Positions 54,472 to 61,973 of a DNA stretch of 64,000 nt are shown here, in pieces (position 1 is the stretch's first letter; every line of letters begins with the position of its first letter). The stretch covers positions 186,001-250,000 of the forward strand of contig MKWG01000043.1 of the NCBI GenBank assembly GCA_001899685.1, given 5' to 3'. The notes beneath the pieces are model-generated. The model had not been told where the DNA came from, did no database searches, and worked only from the letters and a program-made list of their open reading frames with translations. The position numbers were made by a program, and so were the translations under genes. This stretch comes from Sphingobacteriales bacterium 44-15 (GTDB lineage: Bacteria > Bacteroidota > Bacteroidia > Chitinophagales > Chitinophagaceae).

Positions 54472-54583
54472 CTTAGTTTGAGTTGATGAAATAGTAAAAC
54501 AGTACCGATTGTTCTATACTAATATTGAGTCAGCTCAGATTTCCGGCCAGCTCCTGTTCCAGAGGATCTGGCCTTTTTTTCTT
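54472..54583 (+). ncRNA. Candidate antisense sRNA opposite the susC3 leader
   Basis: A transcript ending at the plus-strand terminator 54545-54580 would be about 105-110 nt if it started after TAACTTTG (54464-54471), which fits TAnnTTTG. No correctly spaced -33 element is visible. Position, length and terminator match the candidate before susC2, while the sequences differ. Confidence 0.35.
54545..54580 (+). terminator. Plus-strand intrinsic terminator upstream of susC3
   Basis: Stem GGCCAG-c-TCCT / AGGA-t-CTGGCC with a 7-nt loop, followed by seven T residues. No plus-strand protein gene ends here. On the minus strand the T-run becomes a leading A-run, so it would not terminate fecR3 mRNA efficiently. 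Confidence 0.7.
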
Positions 54584-54611
54584 AAAGTGATCTCAATAAT
54601 GTTAAAATATT

Positions 54612-54674
54612 TGTGGAGGTGTAGGGGGTAAGGGATAGGGCCCGCCCTATACCTTAATCCTTACTCCCTCTCCC
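54612..54674 (-). repeat. Stop-fused word-repeat hairpin after fecR3
   Basis: The fecR3 TGA is part of CTGTGAGGGAGAGGGAGTAA, followed by GGATTAAGGTATAGGGC. The complementary GGGCCCTATCCCTTACCCCC and TACACC then follow. The arms pair around a GGGC-GGGCCC centre. The vocabulary matches the tail after cup2. Confidence 0.65.
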
Positions 54675-55859
54675 TCACAGCGTCACCCTTATCGTTTTCC
54701 CTTCAATACTAAACTGTACCGCTTTTGTAGCCTCCAGCATTTTCAGCAGGGTAGAGACATTTGTAGCCTTGGAAACCTCAGCATAAAATTTCTCTGTGAC
54801 CTGCTTTTCAAAAACCACATCCACATCATACCACCGCGATACCTGCCGCATAATACCTTCAATACCGGCTCCTTTAAAAGAAAATAAATCATTCTTCCAG
54901 GCCATCACCTCATCAAGATCAACTGAATTTACCAGTTCAATATCCCCGCTTTTTCCTACCTGCGCCTGCTGTCCCGGTATGATCACTTGGGGAGGCGCAC
55001 CGGCGATAGAACCCACGCTCACGCGCCCTTCCAGTAAAGTAACGTTCAGGGAACGCTCATCATCATACGCATTGATATTGAAATGAGTGCCCAGCACGCG
55101 CACTGTAGTGCCGCCTTTGCTCACCACAAAAGGCATAGCGGGATTATGCGCTACTTCAAAATAAGCCTCGCCGGTGATCTCTACTTTTCTCTCTTTACCT
55201 GTAAAAGCAGTGGGATATCTTAACGAGCTTGCCGCATTCAGCCATACTTTACTGCCGTCAGCCAGGGTTAGCCCAACGACCCGGCTGCCTCTCGGGTTAT
55301 TCAGCGTATTGTATTGTACATCCTTTCCTGTTCCATGATAAGCGATCTGCCCGTCCGGCAATTTCATCACCTTCACCGCTCCCTGCATCGCCAGCATTCC
55401 ATTGCCCGTACTATCCAGAATGATGCGCTGACCGTTAGCCAGGGTAAGCACTGCATTTACTGCGGCAGGCGGTGCCACATCATCCTTATTTAGTTGTTCA
55501 ATATTTACCAGATCTTTCCGGTCTTTTCTCACCGGGAGGGACATAAAAAAATAATAGCCCGTTCCCAGCAATAATGCTATTGCGGCTGCGGCCCAGTATG
55601 ACCACATTATTCTTCTCACCAGCGGAATATTCTTCGTGCTTTTTTCTTCTACTATGCGCTGGTATAGCTGCTCCCAGTCTACCGGTAAAACCGCTTCACC
55701 GGAAGAATAAGAAGATACCAGTTTTTCAATATGTTCCTTTACAGGCTTTTCTTCTCCTTTTGCTACCCAGTTAAAGAGTTCCTGCTCCTCCTCTGCTGTA
55801 GCTTTGCCCTCCGAATAAACCTCTAACAAGTAAACAACCCTGTCCTCTGAAAGTTTCAT
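54675..55859 (-). CDS. fecR: FecR-family anti-sigma factor (FecR3)
   Basis: The 394-residue protein has a cytoplasmic N-terminal part (about 1-82), a transmembrane helix (about 86-106, WSYWAAAAIALLLGTGYYFF) and a FecR domain (VNAVLTLANGQRIILDSTG, NPRGSRVVGLTLADGSKVWL, GEAYFEVAHN, VRVLGTHFNINAY). A C-terminal domain follows with GIMRQVSRWYDVDVVFEKQV. It lies directly downstream of two ECF sigma genes and upstream of susC3. Confidence 0.93.
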   Translation of the reverse strand: MKLSEDRVVYLLEVYSEGKATAEEEQELFNWVAKGEEKPVKEHIEKLVSSYSSGEAVLPVDWEQLYQRIVEEKSTKNIPLVRRIMWSYWAAAAIALLLGTGYYFFMSLPVRKDRKDLVNIEQLNKDDVAPPAAVNAVLTLANGQRIILDSTGNGMLAMQGAVKVMKLPDGQIAYHGTGKDVQYNTLNNPRGSRVVGLTLADGSKVWLNAASSLRYPTAFTGKERKVEITGEAYFEVAHNPAMPFVVSKGGTTVRVLGTHFNINAYDDERSLNVTLLEGRVSVGSIAGAPPQVIIPGQQAQVGKSGDIELVNSVDLDEVMAWKNDLFSFKGAGIEGIMRQVSRWYDVDVVFEKQVTEKFYAEVSKATNVSTLLKMLEATKAVQFSIEGKTIRVTL

Positions 55860-55942
55860 ATTGATTTTTTAAGTTGAAATATCCCTTCCTTCATCTCTAT
55901 GATGAAACGAAAAACAAAAATGTACCAGTGAAGTAAAAAAAA

Positions 55943-56533
55943 TTACAGATGCATCCAGATAAGAGCCCAAATAAGAGCAGAGGCATTCTTTTTAAGGGAG
56001 TTCCGCAGGTGTACGACTGCGGCAGCGAGATGATTTCTTACTGTGTTGGGAGAAATATTCAATTGCCTGGCGATCTCTTCCCTGCTCATTCCTTCCTGCT
56101 TGGCTAATTTATATATGATCTTCTGCTGGGGAGGGAGCCGGCTGATCACATTTTCAATGATGCCCCTGTGCTCTTTTTCGAGCAATAAGGATTCTACGGG
56201 ATTTTCGCTCTCTTCTTCCCCCTGCCCTATCTTTGATCTTAATAGTCTTTCCTGCGCCAGCTTTCTGAAATAAGCGTAAATGCAGTTATGGAGAATGGTG
56301 AAAACATATCCTTCAGGATTTTTTGCCCGGGCTGCCAGCTTTCGTTTGACCCATAGCTTTACAAAAACTTCCTGCACGATTTCTTCAGCAGTGCCTGCAG
56401 CATGCGTAATCTTAAAGGCCGTCGCATAAAAAGGAGCTTTGTAATGATCAAAGACCTTACGAAAGGCTTCTTCATTGTCTTGCGACACCTGCTCCAGCAA
56501 AGTTGTAATATCGTACGGCAAAGTTCCCGGCAT
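55943..56533 (-). CDS. ECF-type sigma factor (first of a pair, adjacent to fecR3)
   Basis: The 196-residue protein has region 2 (FDHYKAPFYATAFKITHAAG, EEIVQEVFVKLWVKRK, YVFTILHNCIYAYFRK) and region 4 (LPPQQKIIYKLAKQEGMSRE, LNISPNTVRNHLAAAVVHLR). It has the hydrophobic C-terminal tail (ALIWALIWMHL) typical of SusC/FecR-linked sigma factors. It is the likely FecR3 partner because it is adjacent and carries that tail. Confidence 0.9.
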   Translation of the reverse strand: MPGTLPYDITTLLEQVSQDNEEAFRKVFDHYKAPFYATAFKITHAAGTAEEIVQEVFVKLWVKRKLAARAKNPEGYVFTILHNCIYAYFRKLAQERLLRSKIGQGEEESENPVESLLLEKEHRGIIENVISRLPPQQKIIYKLAKQEGMSREEIARQLNISPNTVRNHLAAAVVHLRNSLKKNASALIWALIWMHL

Positions 56534-56583
56534 GTCAGTTTGGTGAATAAAGCTAACAAAAATTGCGATTAATGCTTTATTTC

Positions 56584-57141
56584 TTAAAAGAATGTTTTTG
56601 TAACAAGCCTTAGGTGTTTTATTGCTTTGCCCAGTTGGTTCTCAACTGTTTTGGGAGAGAGACTCAGTTGTTTTGCGATTTGTTTTACAGGCATCCCCTC
56701 ATGACGGCTGCACTTGAATATGAGCCTGCATTTTTCAGGAAGCTCTTCTATGCCGCTGTTCACCGTTTCCAGCATCTGCTTATTATGCATGGCATTTTCT
56801 ATAAGCCATTCATCAGAAGCAGAATGCTTTACAGACCGGCAATATTTACGCTGATGCTCTTTCTTTTTTAGTTTTGTCAGCACCATATACTTTACCGCAG
56901 TAGCCAGGTACTGCTCCAGCGATTTGATCCTGATCTTGTCCCTGTTGACCCAGAGACTCACGAACACATCATGAACAACATCTTCTGCCTCCTGCTTTTC
57001 ATTCAGCCTGCTGTATGCTATGGAAAAAAGCTTTTTCCAAAACATGGCATAAATTTCTTTAAAGGCAGTTTCGCTACCCAAAGCCTGCCGTCCCCAGGTG
57101 GTATCAGTAGCAGGCACATGACAATCTTGCATCTGTAGCAT
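56584..57141 (-). CDS. ECF-type sigma factor (second of a pair)
   Basis: The 185-residue protein has region 2 (FWKKLFSIAYSRLNEKQEAE, DVVHDVFVSLWVNRDK) and region 4 (LPEKCRLIFKCSRHEGMPVK, LSLSPKTVENQLGKAIKHLR). It lacks the hydrophobic tail of its neighbour, so it may not be controlled by FecR3 in the same way. It lies 50 bp upstream of the other sigma gene and 51 bp after nagB. Confidence 0.9.
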   Translation of the reverse strand: MLQMQDCHVPATDTTWGRQALGSETAFKEIYAMFWKKLFSIAYSRLNEKQEAEDVVHDVFVSLWVNRDKIRIKSLEQYLATAVKYMVLTKLKKKEHQRKYCRSVKHSASDEWLIENAMHNKQMLETVNSGIEELPEKCRLIFKCSRHEGMPVKQIAKQLSLSPKTVENQLGKAIKHLRLVTKTFF

Positions 57142-57192
57142 TAGTTTGGCGATTTTGGATTAAAAAAACTGTTATCAATAAACAATGGTGTT

Positions 57193-57966
57193 TCACAACT
57201 TCAGTTCCGATGCACTGTCTTTATCAAGATAAAGTGTAGCATTGCCATGTTTTCTCAGGATAGTGGAAGGGCACTGCTCCCCTATTTCACCATGAAGTGT
57301 GTGATATACTGCCCGGGACTTGGTAGCACCCGGCACCATACAATACAGAAAATTTGCGTTCACAAGGGTTGGGATAGTAAGCGTGATAGCGGCGGCAGGC
57401 ACTTCGTCAATAGCTGCAAAACATTCATCATGCACCTGCTGATGCCGGGAAGCTTCTGAAAGCTTTACTACCTTGACCGCCAGGGGGTCGTTGAAATCCG
57501 CCACGTGCGGGTCATTGAAAGCAATATGGCCGTTTTCACCAATGCCCATGCACACGATATCTGCAGGATATTTTTTTAATAATGCACTATACCTGCTGCA
57601 TTCTTCCAACGGGTGAAGGGTACTCCCATTGATATAAAACACTTCCCTGAAAGGAACCTTATCAAAAAGACGCTCTCTTAGGAACTGCCCGAAACGCTGC
57701 GGCGCATTTTCATCCAGCCCGATATATTCATCCATGTGAAAAGCATTAACTTTCTCCCAGGCTATATCTTTCGCAACCGACAAAGCTGCCAGGAACTCAT
57801 TTTGGGAAGGCGCAGCCGCAAAGATCATATTGACGGTCTCCTGCCCGGACAACAGATCCCGGAGTCGCTCTGCCACATCATTAGCAGCATGCTTTCCCAT
57901 CTCCAGCCTTGTATCATATATTCTTACTTTCAGCTTATTCGCTGTCAGTTCTTTTGTATGGCTCAT
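57193..57966 (-). CDS. nagB: Glucosamine-6-phosphate deaminase-like protein
   Basis: The 257-residue NagB/6-phosphogluconolactonase-fold protein has VNAFHMDEYIGL (Asp79, Glu80) and GIGENGHIAFNDP (Asn145, His147, Asp152). In the E. coli enzyme the ring-opening residues are Asp141, His143 and Glu148. Here Asp141 is Asn and Glu148 is Asp, a variant seen in related bacterial proteins. The expected reaction is glucosamine-6-phosphate to fructose-6-phosphate plus ammonia; the changes mean a related hexosamine phosphate is possible. It lies 9 bp downstream of the nagA-like gene. Confidence 0.78.
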   Translation of the reverse strand: MSHTKELTANKLKVRIYDTRLEMGKHAANDVAERLRDLLSGQETVNMIFAAAPSQNEFLAALSVAKDIAWEKVNAFHMDEYIGLDENAPQRFGQFLRERLFDKVPFREVFYINGSTLHPLEECSRYSALLKKYPADIVCMGIGENGHIAFNDPHVADFNDPLAVKVVKLSEASRHQQVHDECFAAIDEVPAAAITLTIPTLVNANFLYCMVPGATKSRAVYHTLHGEIGEQCPSTILRKHGNATLYLDKDSASELKL

Positions 57967-57975
57967 AGTAGTATA

Positions 57976-59142
57976 TTACATTTTTTTATCAAACACTATT
58001 TTCCCTCCTTTTACCACGCATCGCACTATTACGGACCCTTCGTCTTCTTCAAAAACAACCAGGTCATTCTTTCCCGCTGCTACAGGTACATTATGTACTG
58101 CAAGGAATGCGGCAATATTCACCGAAGCCATTTGCCATGCTTCACCGAGAGTACAAAGGCCGTGTCCGACCAAAGCCTCTATGTTTTCGGGCAATGTTTT
58201 GGCAGCCCCTGCCAATAAGCCCGGTGAAGATTTAAGCGATATCCTTTTATTCCCGTCAAGTACTACGGTACCCCCGATATGACTCTCATACTCTCCCGGC
58301 TGCATACCCGCAAAGCAGGTAGCATCGCTCACTATCATCAGCGATCTGCCTTTTACTTTCATCGCTACTTTAATAAAACTATCGGGTATATGTATCCCGT
58401 CTGCTATTATACAGGCATACAGCGCATCTGCTGCCAACTGATCCCATACAATATTCGGATGCCGTTGCAACATGAGGGGAATGCCGTTCCCAAGATGTGT
58501 TGACATGCTTGCGCCTGCCGCCACTGCATCGCTGATATGCTGCGTATTGGCAAGAGAATGACCAATAGAAACAATGATTCCCTCACGCCTGCAACCGGAT
58601 ATGAATGCAGGGGCATTTTCCCATTCCGGCGCCAGCGTAACGATCCTTATCCTTCCGCCGGACGCTTCCCTGAATTTTTTGAACAGTTCCCAATCGGGCG
58701 CCTTGATATATTTTTCGCTATGCGCCCCTCTTGCTCCTTCAAGCGGTGAAAGAAACGGACCTTCCAGGTGAATGCCGGTTATACAGGCATTGACAAGCGC
58801 ATCGCTTTTGCAGGCTTCATCAATGGTCCGGAGAATAGTGATGATATTTTCGTCCGAATTGGTAATGACGGTAGGGAAATAGCTGGTTACACCACAGCTC
58901 AGCAGGTAATGCGTTGCATTAATAATATCTGCAATGGTGAGTGTAGGAAGATTGAAGTCTATCCCGTTGACGCCATTGATCTGCAGGTCAATCAGGCCGG
59001 GGCCGACAAAGCCTTTCGCGCTGCCTGCTTTCCCTTCGGCAACGGATAACAGCTTTTCTCCTGCAAAGACCAGTTCTTCCGTTTTACCTGTTATACAGTT
59101 GCTGCAGGTCATTATGTTTTCTATATGTTCCTTTGCTTCCAA
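57976..59142 (-). CDS. nagA: N-acetylglucosamine-6-phosphate deacetylase-like amidohydrolase
   Basis: The 388-residue protein has the NagA-type N-terminal GLIDLQINGVNGIDFN and metal-site residues Glu127 (HLEGPF), His195 (SIGHS) and His216 (STHLGNG), with the catalytic Asp273 (VSDAT). The motif THLGNG replaces the usual THLFNAM of classical NagA, so it belongs to a side branch. The expected product is glucosamine-6-phosphate, which the adjacent NagB-like enzyme would use. The gene pair indicates that amino sugars enter this pathway. Confidence 0.8.
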   Translation of the reverse strand: MEAKEHIENIMTCSNCITGKTEELVFAGEKLLSVAEGKAGSAKGFVGPGLIDLQINGVNGIDFNLPTLTIADIINATHYLLSCGVTSYFPTVITNSDENIITILRTIDEACKSDALVNACITGIHLEGPFLSPLEGARGAHSEKYIKAPDWELFKKFREASGGRIRIVTLAPEWENAPAFISGCRREGIIVSIGHSLANTQHISDAVAAGASMSTHLGNGIPLMLQRHPNIVWDQLAADALYACIIADGIHIPDSFIKVAMKVKGRSLMIVSDATCFAGMQPGEYESHIGGTVVLDGNKRISLKSSPGLLAGAAKTLPENIEALVGHGLCTLGEAWQMASVNIAAFLAVHNVPVAAGKNDLVVFEEDEGSVIVRCVVKGGKIVFDKKM

Positions 59143-59174
59143 ATCTTTTAGTATTAAGTTGTTCAGATTAGGTC

Positions 59175-59251
59175 TACATGTTTTCGTGAAACGTGAGACG
59201 AAAAACGTGAAACTGCCATCTCACCTCTCACGTTTCACCTTTCACGTAGCA
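59175..59251 (-). repeat. Stop-fused word-repeat hairpin after the symporter gene
   Basis: After the symporter TAA come ACGTGAAAGGTGAAACGTGA and GAGGTGAGATGGC. The complementary TTTCACGTTTTTCG and TCTCACGTTTCACG follow. The arms pair over most of their length around a short centre. The words are those of the tails after B1, the ceramidase-like gene and propeller 2. Confidence 0.7.
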
Positions 59252-60718
59252 TTAAGTCGTTCTTTTCAATGCGGCTATCAGGTTGTTAACCTTGTCAGGC
59301 ACAGACCTGGTCATCATTCCAACGCCAACATATATCAAGGCAGATACCATTGTAGGCAATCCTACCTCCAGAGCCAGGCTGTCAAGCTGCATATTTTTAG
59401 TAATGACAAAAGTGATGATCCCGGCCGCAATAGATGCAATGGCTGCGGCCGGACCGCTGGATTTAAAAACGGGAAGCAAACCCAATAACAATGGAAGCGC
59501 CGTAGGTCCCAACAATGCCCCAAACCAGTTAACGATCAGCCCCAATACACCGCCAAACCGTTCATAGTTCAAAGCCACCACTATGGTGGCAAGCGTGAAG
59601 AAGAAGGTGGTGATACGCGCCGTACGCAACGGATGTTTATCATTTACAAATTTCTTTGATACCACAGGAAGAATATCACGGGTGATCACTGCTGCAATGG
59701 TATTGACATCAGAAGAGGTCATACCCATAGTAGCGGCAAACAAAGATGCAATGACAAGTCCTATCATACCCTGCGGCAATATTTCCAGCATCAGCCTTCC
59801 GTAAGAGGTATTGGGAGCATCAAGTCCCGGGATGATCAGCGGCGCCGCCCACATGGGGAAGAACAATATCAGCGGCCAGACCAGATACAGGATGCCCGAC
59901 AGCCGGGCCGCCTTGGATGCTTCTTTTTCAGAAGGAGAAGAAATATATCTGGTAGCAAGGCTCCAGCCTCCGCCGTTATAGCTCAAAAAGTACAGGAAGA
60001 ACATAACGCCCACAAAGGCCGCAGTATAGGGACTATTGAACAACTGGCTGTGCTCCGGCGGCAGTTGCTTCCATATACCGGTTATCGAGTCCACCCCGCC
60101 CAGCCTTTTTACCACAAGCACAAACATCACTATACTACCCAGCACCTGAACGATAAATTGTATGAGGTCGGTAATGATTACTCCCCACAGCCCGCCAAAA
60201 GTAACGTATATCAAAGTAACGATGCCTGATACCAGAATGCCCGGCGCCATGGGTATGCCGCCCACTACGTTGAGCAGCACTCCTATCGCCGCCCATTTGG
60301 CGCCTACGTCAAAAACTTTTAAAGCAACCCCGCTCCATGCCATGATCTGCTGGGTAGTAAGGTCATAACGGGTTTTGAGGTATTCCAGCGGAGATTGTAT
60401 CAGGAAATTTTTCCTTAACCGTACCCAGTATACCGGGAAAACCCTGGCGCTTGCTATAATGACAACTCCTACCGGAAAGGCCCACCACATATACATGGTG
60501 AACCCATGCGTATAAGCAACCGCAGCATACGCTACAAACACAGCGCCGCTATGTCCTGATACGTGATGCGAGATACCGGCCAGCCACCAGGGCAGCTTTC
60601 CCCCGGCTACAAAATAGTCCTCCGAGCTTTTGCTCCTGAAATAGGACCACACTCCCACCAGCAACATGCTTAAAAAGAAAAGAATAATAACGGCTAAGTC
60701 CAGTATATTAAAATTCAT
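59252..60718 (-). CDS. Sodium:solute symporter (SSS family)
   Basis: The 488-residue integral membrane protein has about 12-13 hydrophobic segments and the SSS-type N-terminus (ILFFLSMLLVGVWSYFRSKSS, EDYFVAGGKLPWWLAGIS). The middle shows GVALKVFDVGAKWAAIGVLL and SLFAATMGMTSSDVNTIAAV, typical of the sodium/sugar branch. It probably imports a monosaccharide, amino sugar or related acid by sodium symport for the NagA/NagB-type pathway encoded just downstream. Confidence 0.9.
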   Translation of the reverse strand: MNFNILDLAVIILFFLSMLLVGVWSYFRSKSSEDYFVAGGKLPWWLAGISHHVSGHSGAVFVAYAAVAYTHGFTMYMWWAFPVGVVIIASARVFPVYWVRLRKNFLIQSPLEYLKTRYDLTTQQIMAWSGVALKVFDVGAKWAAIGVLLNVVGGIPMAPGILVSGIVTLIYVTFGGLWGVIITDLIQFIVQVLGSIVMFVLVVKRLGGVDSITGIWKQLPPEHSQLFNSPYTAAFVGVMFFLYFLSYNGGGWSLATRYISSPSEKEASKAARLSGILYLVWPLILFFPMWAAPLIIPGLDAPNTSYGRLMLEILPQGMIGLVIASLFAATMGMTSSDVNTIAAVITRDILPVVSKKFVNDKHPLRTARITTFFFTLATIVVALNYERFGGVLGLIVNWFGALLGPTALPLLLGLLPVFKSSGPAAAIASIAAGIITFVITKNMQLDSLALEVGLPTMVSALIYVGVGMMTRSVPDKVNNLIAALKRTT

Positions 60719-60745
60719 GCGCTGACGGTTTATCTATATAAATTT

Positions 60746-61936
60746 TTATTTACCCCCGGATGCTGTTCCGGGGTATGATTTGTTCGCTTCGTTGTATGCT
60801 AGAAAATGTTCAAAAAATAAATACGCTATTTCATTCGATGCTTCTGTTGGCGAATGTGCAGGGCGGTTTGTCATGCCCACGCGGTTGTTGTATCCCAACA
60901 GGCGGTTCACTTTAATGGTATGGTTTAGCGGGATCCATCTTGCGGGAGTATCTTCTGATCCTCCCGACACAAGAAAAGGACGTGGCGCCATCAGCGCATG
61001 CAATTCCTGGAGATCGTATCCTTCCGCCACCAGCCTTGGATATAATCCTTTAGCCGGATTTTGCTCCGTGATCATTCCCCTTTTACGCCATGGGCGCGGA
61101 TACCAGCCCAGGTACCAGGGCTCCCAGTAATTGACTGCCTCACGCGATTTATCAAATACAATTCCCGGATCGGACCACACCGCGCAGGCGAATTTTTCAA
61201 AAAGGCAGGAAGCGAACATGGCCCATTTGCCGCCGAAAGAATGCCCCATAATACCGATCCGTGCTGAGTCTACCTCAGGTCTTTTGGAAAGCGCATACCA
61301 GGCATTGGCCGCTGCACAGGCCAGCATGGAAAGAGGCGCTACCGTTGCATGATCAATGTCGGGATAATAGATTGAAAAAGTCTTTGCTTTCGTGGCTGCT
61401 GCAGTACCCAGCGAAAGAGTCACAAATCCTCTTTTTGCCAACTGGTAAGCAAAATCGCGGTAGGGATGATCAGCTTCTCCCATTCCAATGGCAGTTTCAG
61501 GTTCATAATAAACGGTAATAACAGCCGGTCTTTTTCCTTTCCCGGCGGGGATCAGTAAATACCCTTCTGTTGCTTCATTAGGTGTCCAGAAAAATTGTAT
61601 ACGATATTGCGTAAATCCATCCCTGTTTAGCGAATCAATGACCTTCATTTCCTGGTTTTCCAGCAATGGCGGCCATTCGCCCATCAACTGATGCCAGCGT
61701 GTAAGTATCTCTTTGCGACGCGGCTTCCAGTCGCCGGGTGTTTTTACGCTGCGCCCGTCATAAAACTTCAAAGGCGAGCGGTATGATCCGTATCTTCCCG
61801 CCCACTCCTTTGGAGTAGTGAAGAAAGGAGCTAATTTTTCCCGGGCTTCCGTTTTAAAATTGTCCTGACCAATTAAACAGGTAGAACAATAAACGGTAAG
61901 AAAAAGCAATATAACAGCTCTTTTTGGAAATTTCAT
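60746..61936 (-). CDS. Exported alpha/beta hydrolase (esterase-like)
   Basis: From the ATG at 61934-61936 the protein has 396 residues and starts MKFPKRAVILLFLTVYCSTC, a signal peptide ending LIG-Q. The frame is open to 62041 but that would remove the signal. It is a single esterase domain with nucleophile Ser233 in GHSFGGKW. The acid is near GGSEDTPARW and the His in RPAHSPTEAS. Typical relatives are acetyl-xylan-esterase-like or carbohydrate-esterase-like proteins. It starts 37 bp after a Tat-exported oxidoreductase gene and precedes the symporter. Confidence 0.82.
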   Translation of the reverse strand: MKFPKRAVILLFLTVYCSTCLIGQDNFKTEAREKLAPFFTTPKEWAGRYGSYRSPLKFYDGRSVKTPGDWKPRRKEILTRWHQLMGEWPPLLENQEMKVIDSLNRDGFTQYRIQFFWTPNEATEGYLLIPAGKGKRPAVITVYYEPETAIGMGEADHPYRDFAYQLAKRGFVTLSLGTAAATKAKTFSIYYPDIDHATVAPLSMLACAAANAWYALSKRPEVDSARIGIMGHSFGGKWAMFASCLFEKFACAVWSDPGIVFDKSREAVNYWEPWYLGWYPRPWRKRGMITEQNPAKGLYPRLVAEGYDLQELHALMAPRPFLVSGGSEDTPARWIPLNHTIKVNRLLGYNNRVGMTNRPAHSPTEASNEIAYLFFEHFLAYNEANKSYPGTASGGK

Positions 61937-61973
61937 TTCAGTCTCGTTTTGGTCCTGCCGCCTGCACAGCAGG

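Noticed and set aside
54465-54674. The shared ATAGGGGA promoter motif in the susC3 leader
   Set aside because: TAGGGG occurs here only in the wrong orientation within the word-repeat tail and lacks the AGAC at 20 nt.
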